Shown one piece after another: positions 26,099-34,274 of a DNA stretch of 64,000 bases (the first letter of the stretch is position 1; each line of letters starts with the position of its first letter). This DNA is from Bacteroidota bacterium. Its GTDB lineage: Bacteria > Bacteroidota > Ignavibacteria > Ignavibacteriales > Ignavibacteriaceae. The notes beneath the pieces are model-generated. The model ran no database searches and had not been told where the DNA came from. It saw only the letters and a program-made list of their open reading frames with translations. Location: positions 1-64,000 of the forward strand of contig JAKAKL010000110.1 of the NCBI GenBank assembly GCA_021824565.1. Direction: 5' to 3'. The translations under genes were made by a program, and so were the position numbers.

Positions 26099-26845
26099 TT
26101 AAACTTCAATTCTTGAAAACAAAAAGCTGCCGGCAACTAACAGCAAAAAAGTAATTAATATTAAAACGACAAAGTCGATGCCGACGCCAAAGTGTGAAGA
26201 GCCGGTCAATGCAAACCTCAGTCCATCAACTCCATAAGACAGCGGATCAACCGCGGCAACTATTTTCATCGCTTCCGGCAGTCCTGTAAGGGGGAACAGC
26301 GCTCCGCTTAAAAAGAACAGCGGCATTACAAGGAAACTCATGATCAATTGAAAGCCCTGGAAGTCTTCAAGCATTGACGCAATTGCCGTTCCAAGCGCCG
26401 TGAACAACAGCGAAATTAGGATCATAAATATTATTGAAAATAGGATTAATAAAACCGAATTAATTCTAAAGCCCGCGATGAATGAAATTAAGAGCACGAT
26501 AATTCCCTGGAAGACGGCTGCGGTTGCTCCGCCGAACACGCGTCCGATCATAATATTCAATCGAGAAACCGGAGCGACCAAAGTTTCTTTTAAAAATCCG
26601 AACTGTCTATCCCATATCATTTCAACTCCGGAAAATATTGCGGTAAATAAAATACTCATCGCGATAATTCCCGGCGCAAGAAATTCAATATAGTTCCCCT
26701 GTCCGGCTTTTTGAAATATCGGACCGAAGCCGAATCCAAGCGCTACCAAAAATAAAATCGGCTGACCAAGGCTTCCTATTATTCTTGAGCGCGAGCGTAA
26801 ATATCTTTTTATTTGTCTGAGCCAAAGTATATAAATAGTTGACAT
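26099..26845 (-). CDS. ABC-2 type transporter permease
   Basis: The 248-aa protein has six membrane segments and the ABC-2 permease pattern (FLAPGIIAMSILF, then RQFGFLKETLVAPVSR). It is of the DrrB/NodJ type that exports drugs or lipids. Its ATG lies next to the stop of the ATPase gene, so the pair forms one exporter. The exported substrate cannot be told. Confidence 0.9.
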   Translation of the reverse strand: MSTIYILWLRQIKRYLRSRSRIIGSLGQPILFLVALGFGFGPIFQKAGQGNYIEFLAPGIIAMSILFTAIFSGVEMIWDRQFGFLKETLVAPVSRLNIMIGRVFGGATAAVFQGIIVLLISFIAGFRINSVLLILFSIIFMILISLLFTALGTAIASMLEDFQGFQLIMSFLVMPLFFLSGALFPLTGLPEAMKIVAAVDPLSYGVDGLRFALTGSSHFGVGIDFVVLILITFLLLVAGSFLFSRIEV

Positions 26846-26846
26846 T

Positions 26847-27638
26847 TTATCTCCTCCTTCTCCACATTTTGCTGTGCATTCTCATTCTATCAATACCGGA
26901 AGCTTCTTCTTCACGAATTTTTCTGCCGGTAAGTTCAAGAAAGGCATCTTCAAGATTATCTTTTCCGGTTTGTGCTTTTAGCTGTTCAGGAGTTCCGCTC
27001 GCAACAATTTTTCCGTGATCGATTATTGCTATTCTATCTGCAACGCGGTCGGCTTCTTCCATATAGTGAGTTGTAAAAAACACCGTTGTTTGCTCTTTCT
27101 TGTTCAAGTCGTTGATGTAATTCCACATGTAATTTCGTGTTTGCGGATCGAGTCCTAAAGTAGGCTCATCAAGGAAAATAATTTTAGGATGATGAAGGAA
27201 TCCGCGCGCTATTTCCAATCTGCGTTTCATACCGCCGGAATAATTTTTAACGAACTCGTCCTTTTTCTCCCACAGCTCTACAAAATTTAACAGCTCTTCA
27301 ATTCTTGTTTTGCGCACATCGGCGGGAACTTTATAAAGCACCGCGTGGAAGTTCATGTTCTCAAAGGCTGTTAATTCTTCGTCAAGGCTCGGGTCTTGAA
27401 AAACTATTCCGAAAGATTCTCTAACTTTATCCTGGTGATGCAGAGGGTTAATACCGTTAACTTCAATTTCTCCGCTTGTTGGATGAAGAAGCGTAGTAAG
27501 CATTTTTATCGTTGTTGATTTTCCTGCGCCGTTAGGTCCAAGGAAGCCGAATATTTCCGCCTTCTCAACATTAAATGAAATATCGTCTACCGCAGTGAAC
27601 TCGCCGAATTTCTTCGTAAGGTTTTTTACTTTAATCAT
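26847..27638 (-). CDS. ABC transporter ATP-binding protein (DrrA-like)
   Basis: From the preferred ATG at 27638 (MIKVKNLTKKFG) the protein is about 263 aa. It has Walker A GPNGAGKST, the Q-loop, the signature YSGGMKRRLEIARG and Walker B IIFLDEPTLGLD, with a C-terminal DrrA-like extension. An earlier start at 27680 would add 14 hydrophobic residues and is less likely. It energises the permease encoded directly downstream. Confidence 0.93.
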   Translation of the reverse strand: MIKVKNLTKKFGEFTAVDDISFNVEKAEIFGFLGPNGAGKSTTIKMLTTLLHPTSGEIEVNGINPLHHQDKVRESFGIVFQDPSLDEELTAFENMNFHAVLYKVPADVRKTRIEELLNFVELWEKKDEFVKNYSGGMKRRLEIARGFLHHPKIIFLDEPTLGLDPQTRNYMWNYINDLNKKEQTTVFFTTHYMEEADRVADRIAIIDHGKIVASGTPEQLKAQTGKDNLEDAFLELTGRKIREEEASGIDRMRMHSKMWRRRR

Positions 27639-27855
27639 AATTATAAATTGTATAAAATTTGTAGAGACAAATATAAACAAGATGCGGTTAAGGAAACGTT
27701 AAGTTTTCATGTCTTGAAAAAAGGAAAAACTGTTGACTAGCTTTATCGTCAAACATAAAGAAATTAACTCGTATGAAATAAGTTTTAGTTTTTATAATTT
27801 ATGGGCGTCTATAAATAGACATTAAGATAATGGAATTAAAATCCTGGAGGGAAAA

Positions 27856-29148
27856 ATGGAATTGCTAAAAGGCAAGCTGCTATTTTGCGTTTCAATAGTA
27901 TTATTTTTCATGGGCTGCAGTAATCAATATACTGAAAAAGAATTTTTTTCTAACGAAGATTATTATTCTACAATAAATAAAGAATTAAAAGATCGAAATG
28001 CCGATATAAGTTTTGTTGACGGGAAAAACGTAAGCAGCAACAATGTATATATCCAGAATGACTCTGTTTTCTGGTGGCACAAATATAAAGAGGCTAAATA
28101 CTCTTTCACTCCGCTTTCTCTCATAAAAAATATCCGCATGAAATTTTATGTCGAACAAGACCCTGTAGTTGTATTCAATGGTAATATTCAGTTAAGAAAC
28201 GATTCAACACTTGAAGTAAACAATGCCGTATTTTTAAAAGATACACTCCGCTATCAACTAACACATTTAAAATTATTTGATGAGCCTTTGAGTAACGTAA
28301 GTTCATTTTCATACTGTAATCATTGGGAAGGAATGCAACAATACGCATTTGCTGGAATTTTTGCCGGTGGAGTTTTAGGCTACAAAGCTGGAGGAGATGC
28401 GGCAGAACGAGAAAGAGATCCTGCCTTAGGCGCTGTTGCCGGCGCTATTCTTTTAGGGCTTGGCGGAGCTATAACAGGCGTAATAATAGGAAGCCCTCAA
28501 AATTATTTATTAAATGATAATGACTCGGAAACCTTAAGGTTTATAAAAAGATTCGGCATTTTTACCGGCATTACTTCTTCTTCACTGAGTGGAGGCTTTT
28601 CTGATAAAAGAGATTTTACAACTACCGATAAGGCACAATATACGGGAGGATTATATTATTTAACAAATATCTACGGCGCGCTGAAATTCAGACCTCAAAT
28701 AATTTACAGCATCAAAGGAGGAAATTATAATTACAGCGTGAATCCTCAAGAAGGCAATCTGCAATCTATTGAAGGAGGGACATCAACATTGTATCTGGAT
28801 ATAATTGAAACCTCATTGCTTCTTCAGGTTGAGCCGCCGACTTCCACTAATAGTCACTTTCTAAAATTTATCGCCGGTCCTTCGATAAATTTTCCAGTGC
28901 ACAGCGAACTGGACGAATATTATCTCGGTCCAATGGATAATATTTATGAGAATTCCATAAAGCAATTTAATTCTAAGCCTTACTTAAGCATAATGTACGG
29001 CATCGAGATAAAATGGGACCCGCATTTTTCAACTGATTTACTTTTAGATCATGGAATAACAAGCCAGGGTAATGCGCAAATGTCTGACGGTACAATATTG
29101 CATCTTCAGCAGGATGATGTTCTTATAACCACGGCTTTTTCGCTGTAA
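27856..29148 (+). CDS. Lipoprotein with glycine-zipper segment and beta-barrel-like C-terminus
   Basis: The 430-aa protein has a lipobox (FFMGC) after a short leader. A glycine-rich, zipper-like hydrophobic stretch (about 163-212, AGIFAGGVLGYKAGGDAAE and then GAVAGAILLGLGGAITGVIIGS) is followed by a C-terminal part of alternating beta strands ending in F-S-L, typical of outer-membrane barrels. CTGGAGG precedes the ATG. I do not recognise a named family. A cell-envelope role is likely, and the lack of operon partners gives no further clue. Confidence 0.75.
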   Translation: MELLKGKLLFCVSIVLFFMGCSNQYTEKEFFSNEDYYSTINKELKDRNADISFVDGKNVSSNNVYIQNDSVFWWHKYKEAKYSFTPLSLIKNIRMKFYVEQDPVVVFNGNIQLRNDSTLEVNNAVFLKDTLRYQLTHLKLFDEPLSNVSSFSYCNHWEGMQQYAFAGIFAGGVLGYKAGGDAAERERDPALGAVAGAILLGLGGAITGVIIGSPQNYLLNDNDSETLRFIKRFGIFTGITSSSLSGGFSDKRDFTTTDKAQYTGGLYYLTNIYGALKFRPQIIYSIKGGNYNYSVNPQEGNLQSIEGGTSTLYLDIIETSLLLQVEPPTSTNSHFLKFIAGPSINFPVHSELDEYYLGPMDNIYENSIKQFNSKPYLSIMYGIEIKWDPHFSTDLLLDHGITSQGNAQMSDGTILHLQQDDVLITTAFSL

Positions 29149-29171
29149 GAGAAAATAGCTAAATAGAAATA

Positions 29172-29368
29172 TAACCTAAACCCATTGTGTGAATTAAAAA
29201 TTAATCATAGAAAACTGTTGAAACAGTTACTAAATGAAAGAGCGATTTTATTAACCCACGGATTAATCCGTGGGTTAATAACAAAAAAGTCAGAACCCCA
29301 AACCGTTTCACCTGTCCGTCCTTCGGCGGAACGGTTTATAATTTAATTCACACAACGGGTAACCTAAA
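29172..29368. mobile_element. MITE-like element with 18-bp inverted repeats and 9-bp target duplication
   Basis: A 179-bp element (29181-29359) is bounded by CCCATTGTGTGAATTAAA and TTTAATTCACACAACGGG, which are inverted repeats differing at one base. The 9-mer TAACCTAAA flanks both ends directly (29172-29180 and 29360-29368), as a target-site duplication would. Inside are three hairpins: AACTGTT/AACAGTT, the AACCCACGGATT/AATCCGTGGGTT palindrome near 29254-29277, and AAACCGTT/AACGGTTT. There is no transposase frame, so it would move only with help in trans. It explains the 324-bp gap between the neighbouring genes. Confidence 0.75.
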
Positions 29369-29472
29369 CAATATTTCACAGAGTAAAAGCTGTTATTCAA
29401 AGTGTTATATAAGAATATTGGTAATGGTAAGAAACAAATGTAATTTTATACCAGGTAATAGATCAAAACATA

Positions 29473-29673
29473 TTGATGAAAAGTAAAATGACTTTAGTAA
29501 AAACAAAAACGCATATTAAAATTTCAAGAAAAGATTGGGAAAAAATGAAAAAAAAACCCGTCTTAAATGAAGCGATAGAATTGCTGGAAGATATATCTGA
29601 TCTTGAAAAAGCAAAAAAGGTTCGCGGCAAAAGCGTTACAATTGAACAGTATTTAAAAAAACGTGGCTTATAA
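29473..29673 (+). CDS. Putative RelB-like antitoxin
   Basis: The small protein (66 aa; an ATG at residue 2 is equally likely) is highly charged: a short basic N-terminal strand (TLVKTKTHIKISRKDW), then helical acidic and lysine-rich segments ending in TIEQYLKKRGL. It overlaps the start of a RelE/ParE-type toxin frame by 11 bases, the usual order for such pairs. I see no diagnostic family motif beyond size and context. It would neutralise the toxin and repress the pair. Confidence 0.65.
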   Translation: MMKSKMTLVKTKTHIKISRKDWEKMKKKPVLNEAIELLEDISDLEKAKKVRGKSVTIEQYLKKRGL

Positions 29674-29920
29674 AATATACATCAAGCCGTCAGCTTTCAA
29701 AGACCTTGATATTCTTCCCGATAAAGAGGAACAAAAAATAATTTTTCATATCTCTCAGCTATCTCAAGATCCCTGACCGGTCGGTATACAAAAATTAATT
29801 GGCGATAAGGGCTATCGTATTCGATCAGGCAACTATCGCATTCTATTTGAGATTAGTGATAAATCCAATACTGTTTTCGTATACAGAATAAAACACCGAA
29901 AAGAAGTCTACAAAAAATAA
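29663..29920 (+). pseudogene. RelE/ParE-type toxin interrupted by an in-frame TGA
   Basis: A GTG at 29663, overlapping the antitoxin end, opens an 85-codon frame. It reads AYKIYIKPSAFKDLDILP, continues to DP, meets TGA at 29774-29776, and resumes PVGIQKLIGDKGYRIRSGNYRILFEI with an ending KHRKEVYKK. The resumed part is typical of RelE toxins (KLxG, YRIRxGxYRI, HRxxVY). The family normally has DPRP where this one has DP-stop-P, so CGA to TGA is the simplest explanation. The frame is otherwise uninterrupted. The truncated 37-aa product would lack the catalytic basic and tyrosine residues. It is therefore probably an inactivated toxin next to an intact antitoxin. Confidence 0.8.
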
Positions 29921-30104
29921 ATTTACACATATTAGAATGTTACAAACCTTCAAGTACAAATGACGCGAGAGGTTTTTTATTGCATAATAAATTTTGGTTC
30001 TCTGTTTTGTCAAACGGTCAATAGATTCGGTTGATATTTTATATTTTTTCCTTCCTTATGGCTTACAGGTGGATAGCACTGTGAAGCAGGTATATCCTAT
30101 TTTT
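29921..30104. other. Gene-free stretch before the 21-bp repeat array
   Basis: This 184-bp stretch between the toxin pseudogene and the array contains no convincing reading frame, promoter or RNA. Together with the array (30105-30629) and 30630-30780 it makes 860 bp without a recognisable gene. Confidence 0.6.
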
Positions 30105-30629
30105 ACTCTAAATTCCGCTTTTCTTATTTAAAATACCGCTTTTCCCATTTACAATACCACTATTTTAAATAACAACTCCGCTCTTGTTAATAACAATTGC
30201 GCTTTCATTAATAACAACTCCGGACTTGTTAATAACAGTTGGGCTTTCATTAATAACAACTCCGCACTTGTTATTTGTGAAAGCACTATTGTCATTTGTA
30301 ATTCTGCTATTTCCAATTAGAACTCTGCAATTGTAATTTGAAATAGTGCTATTGAGAATGACAACTCTGCAATTGTAATTCCCGGAAGCACTATTACAAA
30401 TAACAACTCCGGACTCATTAATAACAAAAGCACTCTCATTAATAACGAAAGCGCTTTTGTTATTTAAAATAGTGCTTTTGGAATTTGAAATACCGCTTTT
30501 CCAAATTGAAATAGCGCTATTGCAATTTAAAATACCGCTTTTCCAAATTGAAATAGCACTATTGCAATTTAAAATACCGCTATTTATAATAGAATTCTTT
30601 CTATTTAAAACTTGAATAACACTCTTATT
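30105..30629. repeat. Tandem array of about 25 units of exactly 21 bp
   Basis: Units start at 30105 and recur every 21 bp without any insertion or deletion to 30629; the second-last unit and the edges are degenerate. Each unit has a conserved centre (such as AGCGCT, AGCACT or TCCGGA) and an AT-rich junction. Many centres and junctions are locally palindromic (AATAGCGCTATT; GTTATTAATAAC-like). Units alternate in type to give a 42-bp higher-order period, clearest at 30504-30587 and in units 4-8. Twenty-one bp is two DNA helical turns. On the minus strand the unit phase is free of stops from 30168 to 30728 and would read a heptapeptide near N-K-S-G-V-V-I, but it has no ATG, GTG or TTG. It has no spacers, so it is not CRISPR. 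Confidence 0.85.
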
Positions 30630-30780
30630 AAAGTATAACGAAGGCTTAGAATTTGCGACTTGCTTATGAAATATTATCCTGGCGAATTGTTCACGCGAAA
30701 TATAAACCTTTTCTTTCCTCTTTGCATCTTATGAGTTGAAAAAATACTAATTTTGTATCAAAAATAAGAAAGGTGAAATA

Positions 30781-31179
30781 ATGAAAATAGCAGTAGCATC
30801 TAACAATCAAGTTAAAGTAAGCGGTCATCTCGGACGCGTAAAATCATTTTTAATTTATGAAATCGAGAACTCGCAAATAATTAAAAAAGAGGTTCGTCCA
30901 AACACTTTTACACATCACGTTCAGCATAATCATCAGCATGAAGAAATGCATCAAGAGCACGTCCACGGCGAAGGCGCACACAGCCACGCAGAATTGATTG
31001 ATGCATTAAAAGATTGCAGCCATATTATTTTCCAGAGCGGCGGCTGGCGGGTAATTGAAGACTTAAAAGCTAATAATATTACTCCCGTTCTCACAGATGA
31101 AGTTGAAGCTGATGTCGCAGTTGAAAAATTTATAAACGGCACTCTGCTTCAAAAAGAAGAAAGCGGATGCGTTCACTAA
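30781..31179 (+). CDS. NifX/NifB-type dinitrogenase cofactor domain protein with His-rich insert
   Basis: The 132-aa protein has the dinitrogenase iron-molybdenum cofactor domain (MKIAVASNNQVKVSGHLGRVKSFLIYEI ... HIIFQSGGWRVIEDLKANNI). A histidine-rich loop (about residues 40-66, HHVQHNHQHEEMHQEHVHGEGAHSH in part) is inserted between strands, which suggests metal binding. No nif genes are nearby, so nitrogenase assembly is unlikely. Stand-alone members are often of unknown function in metal or redox homeostasis. AAAGG precedes the ATG. The OsmC gene follows by 27 bp. Confidence 0.85.
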   Translation: MKIAVASNNQVKVSGHLGRVKSFLIYEIENSQIIKKEVRPNTFTHHVQHNHQHEEMHQEHVHGEGAHSHAELIDALKDCSHIIFQSGGWRVIEDLKANNITPVLTDEVEADVAVEKFINGTLLQKEESGCVH

Positions 31180-31206
31180 AATAAATTTAAACATTAAGGA
31201 AAAACA

Positions 31207-31635
31207 ATGTCAACAAAAACAGCATACGTAAAACAGATTAAGGGAATTACTTTTGCGGGGAAAACGGATTCCAATCATTGGGTAACTATGGACGGTCCTG
31301 AAAATTTCGGCGGCAGCGATGCGGGCATAAGACCCAAGGAATTAATTCTCCTCGCGCTTGCAGGCTGCACAGGCAGCGACGTAATTTCCATACTTGAAAA
31401 GAAAAGAACTCCGCTTGCGGATTTTGAGATAAATATTAAAGCCGATGTTTCCGACGAACATCCGCAGGTGTTCACAAAGATCGATCTAGAATATGTTTTC
31501 TACGGGAAAAATTTAAATGTGAAAGACATAGAGCGCGCAATCGAACTTTCGCAGACAAAATACTGCAGCGTTACCGCAATGCTTCAGAAGGCTGTGGAAA
31601 TGAAGCATTCATACCGCATAGTTGAAGAGAAGTAA
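31207..31635 (+). CDS. OsmC/Ohr-family peroxide reductase-like protein
   Basis: The 142-aa protein has the OsmC fold with both redox cysteines in their usual setting (LALAGCTGSDV near 58 and TKYCSVTAML near 121). Family members reduce organic hydroperoxides or react with other small electrophiles. AAGGAAAA precedes the ATG. It is paired with the NifX-like gene and fits the oxidative-stress genes at 23.6-26 kb. Confidence 0.9.
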   Translation: MSTKTAYVKQIKGITFAGKTDSNHWVTMDGPENFGGSDAGIRPKELILLALAGCTGSDVISILEKKRTPLADFEINIKADVSDEHPQVFTKIDLEYVFYGKNLNVKDIERAIELSQTKYCSVTAMLQKAVEMKHSYRIVEEK

Positions 31636-31643
31636 GAAATAAT

Positions 31644-32258
31644 TTACACCGCGGTTAAAACAATATGAGAGGTAACAGGATTATTTATTACCTCTTTAAT
31701 AATTTTTAAGCCGCTCTGTTCGACAAGATAATTTACTCCGCCGCTGCTAAGGAACAATTTATAATTTTTATAATGATCTTTACCGGCGGAGAATTCTACA
31801 AGCTCATTCATTACTTCCCAAAATTTTGATTTCTTTTCAACCGCATACTCGCCGATAATAATTCGGCTGGAAATAATTTTCAACTGATCAATAACCGCCG
31901 TTCTTTCTTCAGGCGGCATTTCGTGAATTGCGTAAGTAAGGATCGAATAATCATATTTTGCAATTAATTTTTCCGCCAAACCGGAAGCGTCTGCGTGAAT
32001 AAAGCTCACATTATTAAATTTTTCACGCGACAATATTTTATTTGCAGTAAAAATATTTTTTGAAGAAAGATCAACTCCTGTAACTTTGGAACATCTATCT
32101 GCAAGCCGGAAACAAAGCCTTCCGGTGCCGCACCCGACATCAATTACGCTGGCTCCTTCAGTAATAAAATTTTTAATGACGGAAAACATTTTATCCTGGT
32201 TAGGGGCGATGATCCTATCGTAAAAATATCCGTCGTACCAATGTTTTTTGTCTCTCAT
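31644..32258 (-). CDS. Class I SAM-dependent methyltransferase
   Basis: The 204-aa protein has motif I (VIDVGCGTGRL near 40), the acidic VTGVD strand end (near 60) and a motif-III-like YSILTYAIHEM. It is a small-molecule or cofactor methyltransferase of the Methyltransf_11 type. Its substrate is unknown. Its start overlaps the stop of the metB-like gene by 4 bp, so the two are translationally coupled. That hints at sulfur amino acid or thiol chemistry. Confidence 0.85.
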   Translation of the reverse strand: MRDKKHWYDGYFYDRIIAPNQDKMFSVIKNFITEGASVIDVGCGTGRLCFRLADRCSKVTGVDLSSKNIFTANKILSREKFNNVSFIHADASGLAEKLIAKYDYSILTYAIHEMPPEERTAVIDQLKIISSRIIIGEYAVEKKSKFWEVMNELVEFSAGKDHYKNYKLFLSSGGVNYLVEQSGLKIIKEVINNPVTSHIVLTAV

Positions 32259-33370
32259 CTCAAGGCGTTCGATAAATCATTTATCAAATCGTCAGGGTGC
32301 TCAAGACCGATAGACATTCGCAAAAGATTCTGGGGAGTTTTTGTATCCGGTCCTTCAACGGAGGCGCGGTGTTCGATTAAACTCTCCGGTCCGCCGAGAC
32401 TTGTGGCGCGCACAAAAATTTTTACTTTAGACGCAACCCGCATTGCATCCTTCATTTTTCCTTTAACTTGAAAAGAGATCATTCCTCCGAATTTTTTCAT
32501 TTGAGTCGAGGCTACATCATGCCCTGGATGCGAAGGCAAACCCGGATAATATACTTTTTCAACTTTAGGATGAGACCGTAAAAATTCCGCAATCTGCATT
32601 GCGCTGTCAGACTGAGCCCGAATGCGCAGCGGAAGCGTTTGGATTCCTCTTAACACAAGCCAGCATTCAAACGGCGAAGGAACTGCGCCGCCTGCTTTTT
32701 GAATTTCTTTTATCTTCTGAAAAAACTCATCATCGCTATTGGAAATCACTGCGCCGCCGAGGACGTCGCTGTGTCCGCCAATGTATTTTGTGGTTGCGTG
32801 AAGCGATAGATCAGCGCCAAGTTCAAGAGGCGACTGAAGAATTGGCGTCGCCCACGTGTTGTCGCATGCTATTTTTATTTTTTTCTTTTTAACTAATGAC
32901 GAAATTTTATTTATATCTACAATTTTTAATAAAGGATTTGTCGGCGTTTCGATCCAGATTAATTTCGTTTTCTTAGTAATTGCGTTTTCAACATTCTTTA
33001 CATTTGTCATATCCACAAACGAAGAAGACACATTCCATTTCTGAAAGAGCTTAATCAGATTTCTTGTGCCGTGGTAAAGATCATCGGAAGCGATAATATG
33101 ATCTCCGGAAGAAAGCGCCTGGAAGATACTCATTGCTGCCGCCGATCCGGAAGAAAAAGCCGCGGCGGATTTCCCGCCTTCAAGCTGCATTAAACAATCT
33201 TCAAGCGATTCGCGGTTAGGATTGCTCGCTCTCGAATAAACAAATCCCTTAGGATACTCGCCGCTCGCATCGCGTTCGTATGTTGTTGATAAATGTATTG
33301 GAGGAGTGACCGCGCCGGTAGATTTATCCGGCTTTCTTCCCGCATGAACAGAAAGTGTTTCTATTTTCAT
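32255..33370 (-). CDS. metB: Cystathionine gamma-synthase/trans-sulfuration PLP enzyme
   Basis: The 371-aa protein is of the Cys/Met metabolism PLP family: SVHAGRKPDKSTGAVTPPIH at the N-terminus, SSGSAAAMSIFQALSSGDHI, and the PLP lysine in SLHATTKYIGGHSDVLGG (near 195). It would catalyse gamma-replacement or -elimination in methionine/cysteine metabolism. metB, metC, mgl and metZ are hard to separate by motif alone, so the symbol is a best guess. No riboswitch is seen in the 109 bp upstream. Confidence 0.85.
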   Translation of the reverse strand: MKIETLSVHAGRKPDKSTGAVTPPIHLSTTYERDASGEYPKGFVYSRASNPNRESLEDCLMQLEGGKSAAAFSSGSAAAMSIFQALSSGDHIIASDDLYHGTRNLIKLFQKWNVSSSFVDMTNVKNVENAITKKTKLIWIETPTNPLLKIVDINKISSLVKKKKIKIACDNTWATPILQSPLELGADLSLHATTKYIGGHSDVLGGAVISNSDDEFFQKIKEIQKAGGAVPSPFECWLVLRGIQTLPLRIRAQSDSAMQIAEFLRSHPKVEKVYYPGLPSHPGHDVASTQMKKFGGMISFQVKGKMKDAMRVASKVKIFVRATSLGGPESLIEHRASVEGPDTKTPQNLLRMSIGLEHPDDLINDLSNALR

Positions 33371-33479
33371 TATTAATTCCTTATTAAAAATCTATTTGAA
33401 AAACGCGAGCGTAAAATAATAAACATCAATTTAAATATTTCAGCTTTCAAGAAAGAATTAATTGATCTTGATTAAAAAG

Positions 33480-34091
33480 TCAATTGCGAGCCAGACGCAA
33501 AAAAATTTCCATAAACTCCGACTCGATTTCCTTACCTCGGTTTCTTCCGTACCAAAGATGAAGCTTTTCATAAAGTTCAGGCTTTACAATTCCGTCGTTC
33601 TTTAATTTACTAATAAGTTCCTTGGCAGCTTTAGGACGCGGTCCCCATTGAAATAATTCATTGCCGCTTTCATCAAAGGCAACGAGCTTTGGAATGCTTT
33701 TGGTCCCGTTGGTTAAATACAAATCCATGATATCCGGGTTAGAATCTCTCAATAGAATTTTTAGCCCGATGTTGGAGTTTATTTCCGTCATCTTCACAAT
33801 GAAGGGAAGATTTTGAGCGGAGTCTCCGCACCAGCCTTCGGTTATAACCATCCAGAGTTGTTTTGAATTAATTTTTTTTATTGCTCTTTCTAGCTCTTCG
33901 GGAACTGTATAAGTTCTATCTATTCTCGAGCTTCGCTGAAGGTTTAATTTTTTAAATTCGTATTTTTCTTTAAGATCGTCATCCAGAATTTCGGGATTTG
34001 TATTTGCGATTTCATCTATAATGTTTTGTGTATATTCTTTATACGACATTCCATTATGCGGTTTCCGGTTTACAAAAAATTGGTGCGGCAT
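33480..34091 (-). CDS. Thioredoxin-family protein with WCGDS motif
   Basis: The 203-aa protein has a helical N-terminal half (about 1-70) and a thioredoxin fold with the motif EGWCGDSAQNLPFI, a single active-site Cys instead of CxxC. It matches the thioredoxin_9-like group common in Bacteroidota. Monothiol members may act as reductants or chaperones; the partner is unknown. It stands alone, divergent from the DUF2203 gene. Confidence 0.8.
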   Translation of the reverse strand: MPHQFFVNRKPHNGMSYKEYTQNIIDEIANTNPEILDDDLKEKYEFKKLNLQRSSRIDRTYTVPEELERAIKKINSKQLWMVITEGWCGDSAQNLPFIVKMTEINSNIGLKILLRDSNPDIMDLYLTNGTKSIPKLVAFDESGNELFQWGPRPKAAKELISKLKNDGIVKPELYEKLHLWYGRNRGKEIESEFMEIFLRLARN

Positions 34092-34274
34092 CTAATTTCT
34101 CCGAGAAAATAAAATATGTTTTCAAAACTAATCAACTTTTTACATTTAATTTGAGTTTCATGTTACATTTGAAACATAAATAATTAAAAAGATTCAAAGC
34201 GCTGGAGGGCAATTAATAGATACATTTTATACAATTTTCTTTGTAAGTTTGATACAGAATTTGAAAAACGAATA

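Noticed and set aside
27735-27754. TTGAC-N10-GTCAA inverted repeat before the barrel lipoprotein gene
   Set aside because: Arms of five bases and a 10-bp spacer are expected by chance in this base composition; no second copy was found.
29774-29776. Selenocysteine or other recoding of TGA in the toxin frame
   Set aside because: The expected residue is Arg (DPRP motif), not Cys or Sec, and no supporting RNA structure or other recoded gene was seen.
30105-30629. CRISPR array
   Set aside because: The 21-bp units are contiguous, with no unique spacers between identical repeats and no cas genes nearby.
30781-31179. Nitrogenase accessory gene
   Set aside because: The cofactor domain alone is not evidence for nitrogen fixation, and no nif structural or assembly genes are in the window.
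34127-34134. Extra AACTAATC half-site
   Set aside because: Only one arm is present, with no -35/-10 arrangement like the three dyads at 11301, 12029 and 20244.
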